From assembly GCF_026107375.2 (NCBI RefSeq), contig NZ_JAPCIA010000001.1, positions 2,480,001 to 2,544,000 of the forward strand: a DNA stretch of 64,000 bases. The letters are read 5' to 3'. The DNA comes from Sphingomonas sp. BT-65 (GTDB lineage Bacteria; Pseudomonadota; Alphaproteobacteria; Sphingomonadales; Sphingomonadaceae). Of this stretch, positions 47,905 to 56,413 are shown one piece after another. The translations under genes and the position numbers were made by a program. The notes under the pieces were generated by a model that saw nothing but the letters and a program-made list of their open reading frames with translations, did not search any database and was not told where the DNA came from. Within the stretch, counting starts at the first letter, position 1, and every line of letters starts with the position of its first letter.

Positions 47905-49953
47905 ATGGCGCGATCCGATCTGCAACGGGATCGGCCCGCTGGGTTGCAAGCGGCATTGGCACTGGTCCTGCTCCTGGCCGGCTGCAGCGGTGGCGGGGGC
48001 AGTGACAGCAGCTCCGGCGGAGTCGTGACGCCGGTGCCGACCCCTACGCCGTCAGCCTCCCCGGCGCCGACCGTCACGCTGACCGCCTCGCCCGCCACGG
48101 TCGCGCCCGGCGCGTCGACGACGCTCAGCTGGACCAGCTCCGCCGGCGCGACTGGCTGCACCGCCAGCGGCGGCGCGCCGTTCAGCGGCGCCCAGCCGGC
48201 GAGCGGGAGCGTCACGGTCAATCCGGGTGCGACCACCAACTATGTGCTCAACTGCACCTTCGGCTCGGGCGCGGTTACGGGATCGGCCACCGTGACGGTG
48301 CAGGGACCGCCGCCGGCTGCCGGTGCTGCTGCCGCCTTCGCCAATCCCGACAATGGCGGTATTCCGGACCGCAGCCTGCACCCGCTCGCCTTCCCCACCG
48401 CGATCGGCTTCGGCCGCAGCACCAGCGTCCGCGCGGCCAACGCCGTGGTGTACAAGATCGACACGCTCGACGACGTCGCCAATCCGAACGACGGCAAGAT
48501 CAGCTATCGCGAATGCGCGCTCGCGCTCGCCGTCACCACGCCCTATGCGATTCCCGCCGGGCGCCCCCGCTATTGCGTGTTCGACGTGGCGGGCGCGATC
48601 ATCCTGCAATCGCCCGCACAGATCACCACGCCGAAAATCTATATCGCCGGCCAGACCTCGCCCGGCGGGATCGAGTTCCGCCTCGGCGCCAACTACAACC
48701 CAGTCGATTCGCTGATCGACACGCGGCGTGGCGGCGATCACATGATCCTGCGCCATGTCCGCACGCGGCTCGGCGAGCATCCCGGTCGCTCCTCGGACAA
48801 TGGCGATCCGATCCGGCTGCAGGGCACCAGCTTCCAGATCATCGACCATGTCTCGACCATGTTCGGCACCGACGAGAGCCTCGACACGGCCTGCGCGAAC
48901 TGCACGATTCAATGGTCGATCATCGGCCCCAACATCTGTCTCAACGCAGGGCACAGCTCGTCGCTGCACTGCAAGACCTTCTTCTTGAAGCCCGCCAACA
49001 ACGTCACCATCGCGCACAATCTGACGCAGCATGGCGACCAGCGCGGGATCAACATCGCGGTGGGCATCAACCCGCCGGCCGCGGGCAACACCGGCCAGAC
49101 CGACATCTTCAACAACGTGGTCTATGACTTCATCTCGGAGAGCGGGCTGATCTCCAACCAGTTCGGCAGCGTGTATGCCAACTATATCGGCAACGTGAAC
49201 CTGCGCGGTCCGCGCTACAATGCCAGCGACGGCAACTATTTGATGGCCCTCTACACGCCCGGCGGCGCGTCGAGCTTCGGTTTCGACATCTACGCCCGCG
49301 ACAATGTGACCCCGCGCACCCGCATTTCCGGCCAGTTCGGATCGACCGTCACCGATCCCTTCGTCAACGCCGCGGGCTTCATCGCGCATGTCGTGCCCTC
49401 GACGATCTGCGGTGTGACCCCCGCCGGCGTCGCGGACTGCACGCGCAACGGGCTCGGCGTGGTGCAGAACAGCACCTATGCGATCGCGCCGGGCCGCTCG
49501 CTGATGTTCGATCCCGCCAAGATCACCTCGCCCGAGCAGGCGCTGCGCGACGTGATGGCCTATGCCGGCGCCGACCGCTGCCGCGACGGCGCGTGTCGCG
49601 ACAATGTCGATGCGCTCTATATCGACGACCTGCGCACCTGCGACTCCTCGCCTTGGCTGTTCGCATCGGACTGGGCCTCGTCGGTCGCGCAGGCCGGCGG
49701 CTGGGCGAACCTCACGCAGGGCGCCGCCCGGGCCGACGCCGACAATGACGGCATGCCCGATGATTGGGAGCGCCGCTTCACCAACACCAACCCCAATGTC
49801 TGGGACGCCAATGCCGATGCCGATGGCGACGGCTATCCCAATATCGAGGAATATCTGAACGCGCTGGCGCAGGACGATGTGCGCTATTCGGGCTTCGTCG
49901 GCTCGGGCACGGGCCGCGTCCCGGCCTATAATTGCGGACGGCCGATGTACTGA
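47905..49953 (+). CDS. Pectate-lyase-like beta-helix lipoprotein
   Basis: A 682-residue secreted protein. Lipobox LLLAGC with C27, a Ser/Gly/Pro-rich linker, an Ig-like domain (about 55-130, VTLTASPATVAPGASTTLSWTSS), then a parallel beta-helix region (about 150-560; NVTIAHNLTQHGDQR, DIFNNVVYDFISESG) like polysaccharide lyase family 1 pectate lyases, and a calcium-binding type repeat DADNDGMPDDWE (about 610-625). It probably binds or cleaves a plant or algal polysaccharide at the cell surface; the exact substrate is inferred. 212 bases separate it from pnp. Confidence 0.8.
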   Translation: MARSDLQRDRPAGLQAALALVLLLAGCSGGGGSDSSSGGVVTPVPTPTPSASPAPTVTLTASPATVAPGASTTLSWTSSAGATGCTASGGAPFSGAQPASGSVTVNPGATTNYVLNCTFGSGAVTGSATVTVQGPPPAAGAAAAFANPDNGGIPDRSLHPLAFPTAIGFGRSTSVRAANAVVYKIDTLDDVANPNDGKISYRECALALAVTTPYAIPAGRPRYCVFDVAGAIILQSPAQITTPKIYIAGQTSPGGIEFRLGANYNPVDSLIDTRRGGDHMILRHVRTRLGEHPGRSSDNGDPIRLQGTSFQIIDHVSTMFGTDESLDTACANCTIQWSIIGPNICLNAGHSSSLHCKTFFLKPANNVTIAHNLTQHGDQRGINIAVGINPPAAGNTGQTDIFNNVVYDFISESGLISNQFGSVYANYIGNVNLRGPRYNASDGNYLMALYTPGGASSFGFDIYARDNVTPRTRISGQFGSTVTDPFVNAAGFIAHVVPSTICGVTPAGVADCTRNGLGVVQNSTYAIAPGRSLMFDPAKITSPEQALRDVMAYAGADRCRDGACRDNVDALYIDDLRTCDSSPWLFASDWASSVAQAGGWANLTQGAARADADNDGMPDDWERRFTNTNPNVWDANADADGDGYPNIEEYLNALAQDDVRYSGFVGSGTGRVPAYNCGRPMY

Positions 49954-50072
49954 GGGGAGGGGCGCGGTCTGCGATTGATTTTCTGCATCCGGGCGCCCGG
50001 CTCTGGCGTGGTGACAGGGGCGTACCGATATCCGCCGCCGCCCCATTCCTCCGACAAAAAAGGGATCTTCCC

Positions 50073-51143
50073 ATGCCCAGCCAAGTCCTGGCCTATGCCG
50101 CGCAATCGGCGACCACCCCGCTTGCCCCGTTCAGCTTCGACCGGCGCGACGTCCAGCCCGACGACGTCGCGATCGAGATCCTGTTCTGCGGCGTGTGCCA
50201 TTCGGACCTCCACACCGCGCGCAGCGAGTGGGACGGCACGATCTTTCCCTGCGTCCCCGGCCACGAGATCGTCGGGCGGGCGAGTGCGGTGGGCAGCGAG
50301 GTGACAAAGTTCGCGGCCGGCGACCTGGTCGGCGTCGGCTGCATGGTCGACAGCTGCGGCACCTGCCCCTCATGCCATGACGGCGACGAGCAATATTGCG
50401 AGGGGACTGGCTTCGTCGGCACCTATAACGGGCCGGACAAGCATCTCGGCGGCCACACCTTTGGCGGCTATTCGGACAGGATCGTGGTCAAAGAGAGCTT
50501 CGTGTTGCGCATCGGCCAAGACGAGGCCGATCTCGCCGCGGTCGCGCCGTTGTTGTGCGCGGGCATCACCACCTATTCGCCGCTCAAGCATTGGGGCGCC
50601 GGGCCGGGCAAGAAGGTCGGCGTGGTCGGCATTGGCGGTCTCGGCCATATGGGCGTCAAGATCGACGCGGCGATGGGCGCGCATGTCGTCGCCTTCACAA
50701 CTTCGGAGAGCAAGCGTGGCGACGCGCTTGCGCTGGGCGCACATGAGGTCGTGGTCTCGCGCAACGCGGAGGAAATGGCGGCGCACGCCAACAGCTTCGA
50801 CTTCATCCTCAACACGGTGGCGGCGAGCCACGATCTCGACGCGTTCACCGCGCTGTTGAAGCGCGACGGCACGCTGACTTTGGTCGGCGTGCCCGAGCAT
50901 GCGCACCCCTCGCCCTCGGTGATGAACCTGGTCTTCCGCCGCCGCGCGATCGCCGGATCGCTGATCGGCGGGATCGCCGAGACGCAGGAGATGCTCGATT
51001 TCTGCCAGGCCCACGGCCTTGTCGCGGACATCGAGATGATCGCGATGCAGGACATCGACGCCGCTTATGACCGGATGGTCAAGGGCGATGTCAAATACCG
51101 CTTCGTGATCGACATGGCCTCGCTCGAGGGTGCGGTCGCCTGA
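50073..51143 (+). CDS. Zinc-dependent alcohol dehydrogenase (YahK/cinnamyl-alcohol type)
   Basis: A 356-residue medium-chain dehydrogenase. Catalytic zinc ligands C39 (GVCHSDLH context) and H64-E65 (PGHEIVG); structural zinc C95, C98, C101 and C109; NAD(P) motif GIGGLGHMGV. It reduces aldehydes or oxidises alcohols with NADP(H), as YahK-type enzymes do. The ATG at 50073 with gggatcttccc upstream is chosen over an in-frame upstream codon at 49932. Confidence 0.92.
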   Translation: MPSQVLAYAAQSATTPLAPFSFDRRDVQPDDVAIEILFCGVCHSDLHTARSEWDGTIFPCVPGHEIVGRASAVGSEVTKFAAGDLVGVGCMVDSCGTCPSCHDGDEQYCEGTGFVGTYNGPDKHLGGHTFGGYSDRIVVKESFVLRIGQDEADLAAVAPLLCAGITTYSPLKHWGAGPGKKVGVVGIGGLGHMGVKIDAAMGAHVVAFTTSESKRGDALALGAHEVVVSRNAEEMAAHANSFDFILNTVAASHDLDAFTALLKRDGTLTLVGVPEHAHPSPSVMNLVFRRRAIAGSLIGGIAETQEMLDFCQAHGLVADIEMIAMQDIDAAYDRMVKGDVKYRFVIDMASLEGAVA

Positions 51144-51192
51144 CCCGGCGCAGGGGCTGGCGAGGCGCGCCAGCCCCTGCCATCATCGCGCG

Positions 51193-52341
51193 ATGCGCCA
51201 TCTGTTCCTGCTGCTCGCGCTGGCGAGCGTCGCGGTCTGTCCGCCAGCGGCGGCCCAAGCGGAGGTACGCGTCGCCTTCGACCTGCGCGGCGAGACCGGG
51301 ATGCGTGCCGCAGGCGTCGCCGATCGCGCGACCGGCCGCCCCGTCACCGCCGACGATCCGGTGCGGATCGCGAGCATCTCCAAGCTGGTGGTCGCGCTGG
51401 GCGTGATGCGGATGGTCGAAGCGGAGCAGCTCGACCTCGACCGTGATGTGAGCGAGGTGCTCGGCTGGCAGGTGCGCAACCCGGCCTTTCCCGATGTGCC
51501 GGTGACACTGCGGCAGCTCCTCTCGCACCGTTCGGGACTGATCGACCCCGAGGAATATCGCGTGCCGCTGGGCGACCGGCTGGCCGACATGGTGGCGCGG
51601 TCGCAGCTCTGGGACGCCGGGCACCGGCCGGGCGCGTACTTCCGCTACGCAAATATTGGCTTTCCGGTGATCGCGAGCGTGATGGAGAAGGCCAGCGGCG
51701 AGCGCTTTGATCGTCTCATGCAGCGGCTGGTGCTGGCACCGCTCAAGCTCGACGCCTGCTTCAACTGGTCGACGTGCAGCGATGCGAAGATCGCGCGCCA
51801 CGTGGTGCTGTATCGCGCGACTGGTGAGGTGGCGCTGGACGATCTGCGCGGCAAGCGGCCGGACTGCCCGGCGATCGTCAAGGCGGGGTGCGATCTCGCC
51901 GGATATCGGCTGGGGGAGAATGGCGCGCTGTTCTCGCCGCAGGGCGGGTTGCGCGCATCGATGCGCGATCTCGCGGTGATCGGGCGGATGCTGCTGCAGG
52001 GCGGCGGGAGCTTCCTCAGCCGCAAGTCGATCGCCGAGCTGGAGCGCGTGGCGTGGCGGTTCGACGGGACGAACGGGGATACGTCGAACGGTTTCTATTG
52101 CCGGTACGGGCTCGCGGTGACGACGCTGCCGACGGCGCGGGACGGGTGTTCCGACGATCTGTTCGGGGACAGGCGCACGCGTGTGGGGCATGCCGGTGAG
52201 GCCTATGGGCTGCGTTCGGGGTTGTGGATCGATCGCGCGAAGGAAACGGGCGTGGCGTTCTTCGCGACGGCGACGCCGGGCGACAGCAAAGGCGTCACGG
52301 CGTTCAGCCGGGAAGAGGAACGGCTCGCGCGGGAGAAGTGA
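51193..52341 (+). CDS. Secreted serine hydrolase (beta-lactamase/DD-peptidase fold)
   Basis: A 382-residue exported protein with signal peptide (residues 1-21, ending AAAQA) and the active-site motifs of class C-like serine hydrolases: S61-x-x-K64 (ASISKL), a YAN motif (RYANIGF, about 155) and GHAGEAYG near residue 335. It may be an esterase or carboxypeptidase; resistance to beta-lactams cannot be inferred. It starts 49 bases after the dehydrogenase stop. Confidence 0.88.
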   Translation: MRHLFLLLALASVAVCPPAAAQAEVRVAFDLRGETGMRAAGVADRATGRPVTADDPVRIASISKLVVALGVMRMVEAEQLDLDRDVSEVLGWQVRNPAFPDVPVTLRQLLSHRSGLIDPEEYRVPLGDRLADMVARSQLWDAGHRPGAYFRYANIGFPVIASVMEKASGERFDRLMQRLVLAPLKLDACFNWSTCSDAKIARHVVLYRATGEVALDDLRGKRPDCPAIVKAGCDLAGYRLGENGALFSPQGGLRASMRDLAVIGRMLLQGGGSFLSRKSIAELERVAWRFDGTNGDTSNGFYCRYGLAVTTLPTARDGCSDDLFGDRRTRVGHAGEAYGLRSGLWIDRAKETGVAFFATATPGDSKGVTAFSREEERLAREK

Positions 52342-52344
52342 AGT

Positions 52345-52410
52345 GGGGAGCTTCTGTTGCCCGGTGCTCCCCGTACCGCTGGAATCCGCTTCTGTTGCCC
52401 GGTGCGGTCC
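52345..52410 (-). repeat. Two hairpins with identical loops at the tmRNA 3' end
   Basis: GCTTCTGTTGCCCGGTGC occurs twice (52350-52367 and 52388-52405). Each forms a hairpin whose 14-base loop is identical but whose stem bases differ in pairs (GGGGAGC/GCTCCCC and CCGC/GCGG). Such compensating differences show that the folds matter. They probably are the last structural elements of the tmRNA. Confidence 0.7.
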
Positions 52411-52690
52411 AACCGCGCATTTTAGAGTAATCTTAGGCCGTTAAGCCGTGGGATTACGCCGCAATAGCGAGTGCTTCGTTATCGTTGGCACTTGTGTGTA
52501 TGGGCCGTCGCGGTGGTCCCATTCCGAACGAAAACAGCGCTTTTCAACACACGTCGATCCTGGTTCGGCCCCGTCAGAAACGGTGTCCAGTACACCACCG
52601 ATTATGGTGGAGCCGCCGGGTACTGCCCCCGGGTCCGCTGCGTCTATTGCACGCCGCACTTTATCGTCATAGCCGGGCGAACCCGGCACC
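52345..52690 (-). ncRNA. ssrA: tmRNA, circularly permuted two-piece type
   Basis: Read on the minus strand, the tag frame ANDNEALAIAA (codons at 52489-52457) ends at a TAA (52456-52454), and the tRNA-like parts are permuted as in alphaproteobacteria. The coding piece starts GGGGCCGAACCAGGATCGAC at 52572. The acceptor piece lies before it: T arm CCGGG/CCCGG, then CGGCTCC-ACCA ending at 52605. GGGGCCG pairs with CGGCTCC over 7 bp. About 31 nt between them (52573-52604) are removed. The 5' end is a GCCGGG-TTCG-CCCGGC hairpin. The exact 3' end, placed at the last hairpin, is uncertain. It rescues stalled ribosomes with SmpB. Confidence 0.93.
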
Positions 52691-52694
52691 TCCC

Positions 52695-52723
52695 AATATA
52701 GGAAGCGCAAATCCGATTGAAAA
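52695..52723 (-). promoter_or_regulatory. Promoter of the tmRNA gene
   Basis: On the minus strand TTTTCA (plus 52718-52723) and TATATT (plus 52695-52700) are separated by 17 bases. Transcription would begin near 52688, just before the first hairpin of the tmRNA. Confidence 0.7.
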
Positions 52724-52805
52724 GAGCGGGATTTGGCGTCGTTTGCGTACCAAAAAACAAATCAAGGCCTTGTGAAGGCCATAAAGGGGGAGCAAATAAC
52801 ATGCC

Positions 52806-53237
52806 ATGCTTACCCAGCGTTCCCGTTATGCCCTGCGCGCCATGCTGTTCCTGGCGAAGCAGCCGCGGGACGGCGCGCCGACGCCGATGACCCGCATCGC
52901 CGCCGAGGCGAACGTGCCGCGCAAGTTCCTCGAGCTGATCCTCGCCGACCTGCGTGAGGCAGGATTCCTCGATTCGACGCGCGGCAAAATGGGCGGCTAT
53001 CGCCTCGCGCGGCCCAACCACCTCATCTCATTGGGCGAGATCATCCGCGTCATTGAGGGGCCACTGGCGCTGGTGCCGTGCGTCAGCCGCACCGCCTATC
53101 GCCCGTGCCTCGACTGCAAGGACGAAGCCGCCTGCGCGATCCGCCACGCGATGGCGCGCGTGCGCGACGAGACCGCGCGGATCCTCGACGGCACCAGCCT
53201 TGCGGACGCCACCGCCGAGGAGCTGGCGGCGGCCTAG
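52806..53237 (+). CDS. Rrf2 family transcriptional regulator
   Basis: A 143-residue Rrf2-type regulator: winged helix ([57 protein letters not shown]) and four cysteines, C92, C101, C104 and C110, that could hold an iron-sulfur cluster. IscR and NsrR use three. Targets are unknown. The strong gggggag ribosome site lies about 14 bases upstream; another ATG out of frame sits 5 bases before. Divergent from the tmRNA gene. Confidence 0.88.
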   Translation: MLTQRSRYALRAMLFLAKQPRDGAPTPMTRIAAEANVPRKFLELILADLREAGFLDSTRGKMGGYRLARPNHLISLGEIIRVIEGPLALVPCVSRTAYRPCLDCKDEAACAIRHAMARVRDETARILDGTSLADATAEELAAA

Positions 53238-53668
53238 GCCGCGGCGTTGCGCTTCTTCAGCTCGTCGCGAATCTCGCGGAGCAGCACGACATCGGCTGGA
53301 TCCTCGGCCGCCGCGGCCTGCGTCGCCGGGACGATACGGTTCACCGCGCGGATCAGCAGGAAGATGATGAAGGCGATGATCAGGAAGTTCACCGACTGGG
53401 TGATGAACTCGCCATAGCCGAACAGCGGCACGCCGGCCTTTTTGAGCGCGGCATAGTCGGTCGAGCCCTGAAGGTTCGCCGGCACCTCGCCCAGCACCAG
53501 GAAATAGCTCGAGAAATCGAGCCCGCCGAAGATCTTGCCGATCACCGGCATGATGATGTCCTCGGTCAGCGAGGTCACGATCTTGCCGAATGCCGCGCCG
53601 ATGATGACCGCGACGGCGAGGTCGAGCACATTGCCGCGCGCGATGAAGGCCTTGAATTCGTTGATCAT
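53234..53668 (-). CDS. mscL: Large-conductance mechanosensitive channel MscL
   Basis: A 144-residue MscL: N-terminal [40 protein letters not shown], a periplasmic loop, the second membrane segment ([18 protein letters not shown]) and the cytoplasmic helix [10 protein letters not shown]. It opens under osmotic downshock. The start at 53668 matches the conserved N-terminus. Its stop overlaps the Rrf2 stop on the other strand. Confidence 0.96.
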   Translation of the reverse strand: MINEFKAFIARGNVLDLAVAVIIGAAFGKIVTSLTEDIIMPVIGKIFGGLDFSSYFLVLGEVPANLQGSTDYAALKKAGVPLFGYGEFITQSVNFLIIAFIIFLLIRAVNRIVPATQAAAAEDPADVVLLREIRDELKKRNAAA

Positions 53669-53814
53669 GGACGCACCCCTGTACTGTCTGTGCGGAGCGA
53701 GGGTAACCGTGCGATTCCGGGGCGGCAACCCGGCTTTCCATTGCGAAGCGGCGCGGCGTCCCCTACCTTCGCAGGTGTCGTATCGATGCGACACACTTGG
53801 AGGGATGTTTCGAC

Positions 53815-54399
53815 ATGAAGCTTCGTCTCGTTGCTGCGCTGGTTTCCGCCGCCCTGCTGTCGGCCTGCGGGCTCAACAGCGTGCCCACTGCCGAGGAAGC
53901 GGCGAAGGCGAAATGGGCCGAGGTGCAGAACCAGTATCAGCGCCGCGCCGACCTGATCCCCAACCTCGTCTCGACCGTCCGTGCCGCCGGCGCGCAGGAG
54001 AAGTCGATCCTGGTCGAGGTGACCCAGGCGCGCGCCGCCGCCACTCAGGTGCGCGTCAGCGACGCCGATCTGACCGACCCGGCCAAGGTCCAGGCGTTCG
54101 ACCGCGCGCAGAATGCGGTCACGCTGTCGCTGCAGCGGCTGCAGGAAGCCTATCCCGAGCTCAAGAGCCAGGCCAATTATGCGACGCTGATGACTCAGCT
54201 CGAGGGCACCGAGAACCGCATCGGCATCTCGCGCCGCGACTATAACGAGGCGGTGCAGAGCTATAACACCACCATCCGTACCTTCCCCGACGCGATCGGC
54301 GCCAAGATTTTCTACGGCGCCAAGCCGATGACCCCGTTCCAGGCGACCACGCCGGGGGCGGAGACGGCACCGAGCGTGAATTTCGGAAACGAGAGCTGA
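53815..54399 (+). CDS. lemA: LemA family lipoprotein
   Basis: A 194-residue LemA. Lipobox LSAC with C18, then the helical LemA domain: [43 protein letters not shown] and [46 protein letters not shown]. LemA proteins work with TPM-domain proteins in envelope maintenance. It heads a cluster with three TPM genes. Confidence 0.93.
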   Translation: MKLRLVAALVSAALLSACGLNSVPTAEEAAKAKWAEVQNQYQRRADLIPNLVSTVRAAGAQEKSILVEVTQARAAATQVRVSDADLTDPAKVQAFDRAQNAVTLSLQRLQEAYPELKSQANYATLMTQLEGTENRIGISRRDYNEAVQSYNTTIRTFPDAIGAKIFYGAKPMTPFQATTPGAETAPSVNFGNES

Positions 54400-54423
54400 G
54401 CCGCCGCTGACGGAGCGGAGGCG

Positions 54424-54927
54424 ATGATGCATCGCGCTGTCCTGCTGGCCGCCATCGTCCTGATCGGTTGCGGGAGTAAATCGGAAGGGAGCGCGCCGCG
54501 CGACCTGCCCGCGCTGACTGGGCGCGTGGTCGACAAGGCCGATTTGCTGCCGCCCGACAAGGAAGGACTGCTGACTCGTGAATTGGCGGCGGCGGAAAAG
54601 AAGACGCGTGCGCAGTTCGTTGTGGTCACTCTGCCGAGCCTCGGTGGCCGGCGCATCGAGGACGTCGGTGTCGAATTGGGGCGTGCATGGGGAGTCGGGC
54701 GCTACGATATCGACGATGGCGTGATGCTGATCGTCGCGCCGACCGAACGCAGGGTGCGGATCGAGGTCGGCTACGGCCTGGAGGGTGTACTGCGCGACGA
54801 AGAAGCGATGGCGATCATCACCGACCGCATTATGCCGCGATTCAGGCAAGGTGACATGGCCGCCGGGATTATGGATGGAAGCGCCGCGATCATTCGAGAA
54901 ATCGACGTGCCGGGAGCAACCCCATGA
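54424..54927 (+). CDS. TPM-domain lipoprotein (short form)
   Basis: A 167-residue exported lipoprotein (C16 in VLIGC) with one TPM domain (about 30-160): LTGRVVDKADLL, QFVVVTLPSLGGRRIEDVGVELGRAWGVGRYDIDDGVMLIVAPTERRVRIEVGYGLEG. It lacks the membrane segment and Gly-rich tail of the next gene, to which it is clearly related, and overlaps it by 4 bases. Confidence 0.88.
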   Translation: MMHRAVLLAAIVLIGCGSKSEGSAPRDLPALTGRVVDKADLLPPDKEGLLTRELAAAEKKTRAQFVVVTLPSLGGRRIEDVGVELGRAWGVGRYDIDDGVMLIVAPTERRVRIEVGYGLEGVLRDEEAMAIITDRIMPRFRQGDMAAGIMDGSAAIIREIDVPGATP

Positions 54928-55739
54928 GGCCGCTGTATCTGTTCCTCGCCCTCATGCTCGCGGTGCTGGCCGGCACCGCGGCGCAGGCGCAGACCTTCCC
55001 CAAGCTGACTGGCCGGGTGGTCGATGCCGCCAATCTGCTCAGCCCCGAGCAGGAAGCGCAGCTGACCGCGATGTCGGACGCGACCGAGAAGGCCACGGGG
55101 CGGCAGCTGGTCGTCGCCACCGTGCCCGACCTGCAGGACTATCCGATCGAGGATTTCGGCTACAAGCTCGGCCGCGCGTGGAAGATCGGCCAGTCGGAGG
55201 CCGACAACGGCATCATCCTGCTGGTCGCACCCACCGAGCGCAAGGTGCGGATCGAGGTCGGCTATGGCCTCGAGCCGATCATGACCGACGCGCTCTCCGG
55301 CATGATCATCCGCGACACGATCCTGCCGGCCTTTCGCAGCGGCGACATGGGCGGCGGTATCGTCGCGGGCGCGAACGCGATCAACGAGCAGCTCAAATTG
55401 CCGCTCGAAGCCGCCGAGGTGCGCGCCAAGCAGCTCGTCGACGCGGGCAGCCGTCAGCGATCGCGCGGCGGTGGCGCGAACTGGTTCGTGATCGCCTTCT
55501 GGATCTTCGTCGTCCTGACGGTGGTGCTGCCGATCGTGATCGGCGCGGCGCGTGGCAAGAAATACCGGGGTGGCCATGCCCCGGTGGTGATCTGGGGCCC
55601 GGGCTGGGGCGATGGCGGTTCCTCCTGGGGCGGGTCGTCTTGGGGAGATGGCGGCGGATCGTCCTGGGGCGGTGGAGGCGGTGGCTTCTCGGGCGGCGGC
55701 GGGTCGTTCGGCGGCGGCGGCGCATCGGGGGGCTGGTGA
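54924..55739 (+). CDS. TPM-domain membrane protein (YgcG-like)
   Basis: A 271-residue protein: signal peptide (1-21), TPM domain (about 25-150) with QLVVATVPDLQDYPIEDFGYKLGRAWKIGQSEADNGIILLVAPTERKVRIEVGYGLEP, one membrane segment (about 185-208, NWFVIAFWIFVVLTVVLPIVIG) and a C-terminal run of Gly/Ser/Trp. TPM proteins are phosphatase-like fold and act at the envelope or in photosystem repair in plants; the bacterial task is unclear. Confidence 0.9.
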   Translation: MRPLYLFLALMLAVLAGTAAQAQTFPKLTGRVVDAANLLSPEQEAQLTAMSDATEKATGRQLVVATVPDLQDYPIEDFGYKLGRAWKIGQSEADNGIILLVAPTERKVRIEVGYGLEPIMTDALSGMIIRDTILPAFRSGDMGGGIVAGANAINEQLKLPLEAAEVRAKQLVDAGSRQRSRGGGANWFVIAFWIFVVLTVVLPIVIGAARGKKYRGGHAPVVIWGPGWGDGGSSWGGSSWGDGGGSSWGGGGGGFSGGGGSFGGGGASGGW

Positions 55740-56413
55740 TGACACGGCGGTTCACGAGTGATGAGCATGGCCAGGTGACCGCCGCGGTCGCCGGGGCTGA
55801 ACGCGGCACCGACAGCGAGATCGTGACGATCGTCACCGACTGGTCGGACCATTATCACGACGTCTCGCTCTATTATGCGGCGGCGGCGATGCTCGCGGCG
55901 CTGGGGCTGTTCGCGGCCTTTCCGGGGTTGCTCGATGCCAAGCTGGCGTTTTTCACTGGCGGGTGGGGAGAGGCCGATCGGCACATCCAGCTCGCGCTGC
56001 TGGTGGTGGTGCAGGCCGTGCTGTTTCTTGTCGTGCGCTTCGGGTTCGAGGCGCTGCCGTTCCGCGGGCTGCTGATCCCGTCGGCGGTGCGCGGGCGGCG
56101 GGTGCGGCGGCGCGCGGTGCAATTCTTCAAGGCGAGCGCGGAGAAGCGCACCGCCGCGCGCGTCGGCGTGCTGCTCTATCTGAGCCTCGCCGAGCACCGC
56201 GCCGAGATCGTCGCCGACGAGGCGATCGTCGCCAAGGTCGACGATGCGGTGTGGGGCGAGGCGATGGTGGCGCTGATCGACCGCATCCGTGCGGGCGATC
56301 CGGCGGGCGGGATGGCGGCGGCGGTGGCGCAAATTGGCACGGTGCTGGCGCAGTACTTCCCCAAGACCGAGGCCGACGCCAACGAGCTGCCCGACCGGCT
56401 GATCGAGCTGTGA
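55739..56413 (+). CDS. TPM-related membrane protein
   Basis: A 224-residue protein with two membrane segments (about 43-62 and 83-101) and a C-terminal TPM-like part with VGVLLYLSLAEHRAEIVADEAIVAKV and GDPAGGMAAAVAQIG. It has no signal peptide and an N-terminal helix with SDEHGQVTAAVAGAERGTDSEIVTIVTDWSDHYHD. Its ATG overlaps the stop of the TPM gene (TGATG). Third TPM-type gene in the lemA operon. Confidence 0.85.
   Translation: MTRRFTSDEHGQVTAAVAGAERGTDSEIVTIVTDWSDHYHDVSLYYAAAAMLAALGLFAAFPGLLDAKLAFFTGGWGEADRHIQLALLVVVQAVLFLVVRFGFEALPFRGLLIPSAVRGRRVRRRAVQFFKASAEKRTAARVGVLLYLSLAEHRAEIVADEAIVAKVDDAVWGEAMVALIDRIRAGDPAGGMAAAVAQIGTVLAQYFPKTEADANELPDRLIEL

Noticed and set aside
52345..52410. The tmRNA-end hairpins as intrinsic terminators
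   Set aside because: No T run follows either hairpin on the minus strand.
52441..52710. An 89-codon minus-strand frame
   Set aside because: It covers the tmRNA gene and its reading frame differs from the tag frame. The RNA structure (acceptor pairing, T arm, tag, promoter) explains the conservation better.
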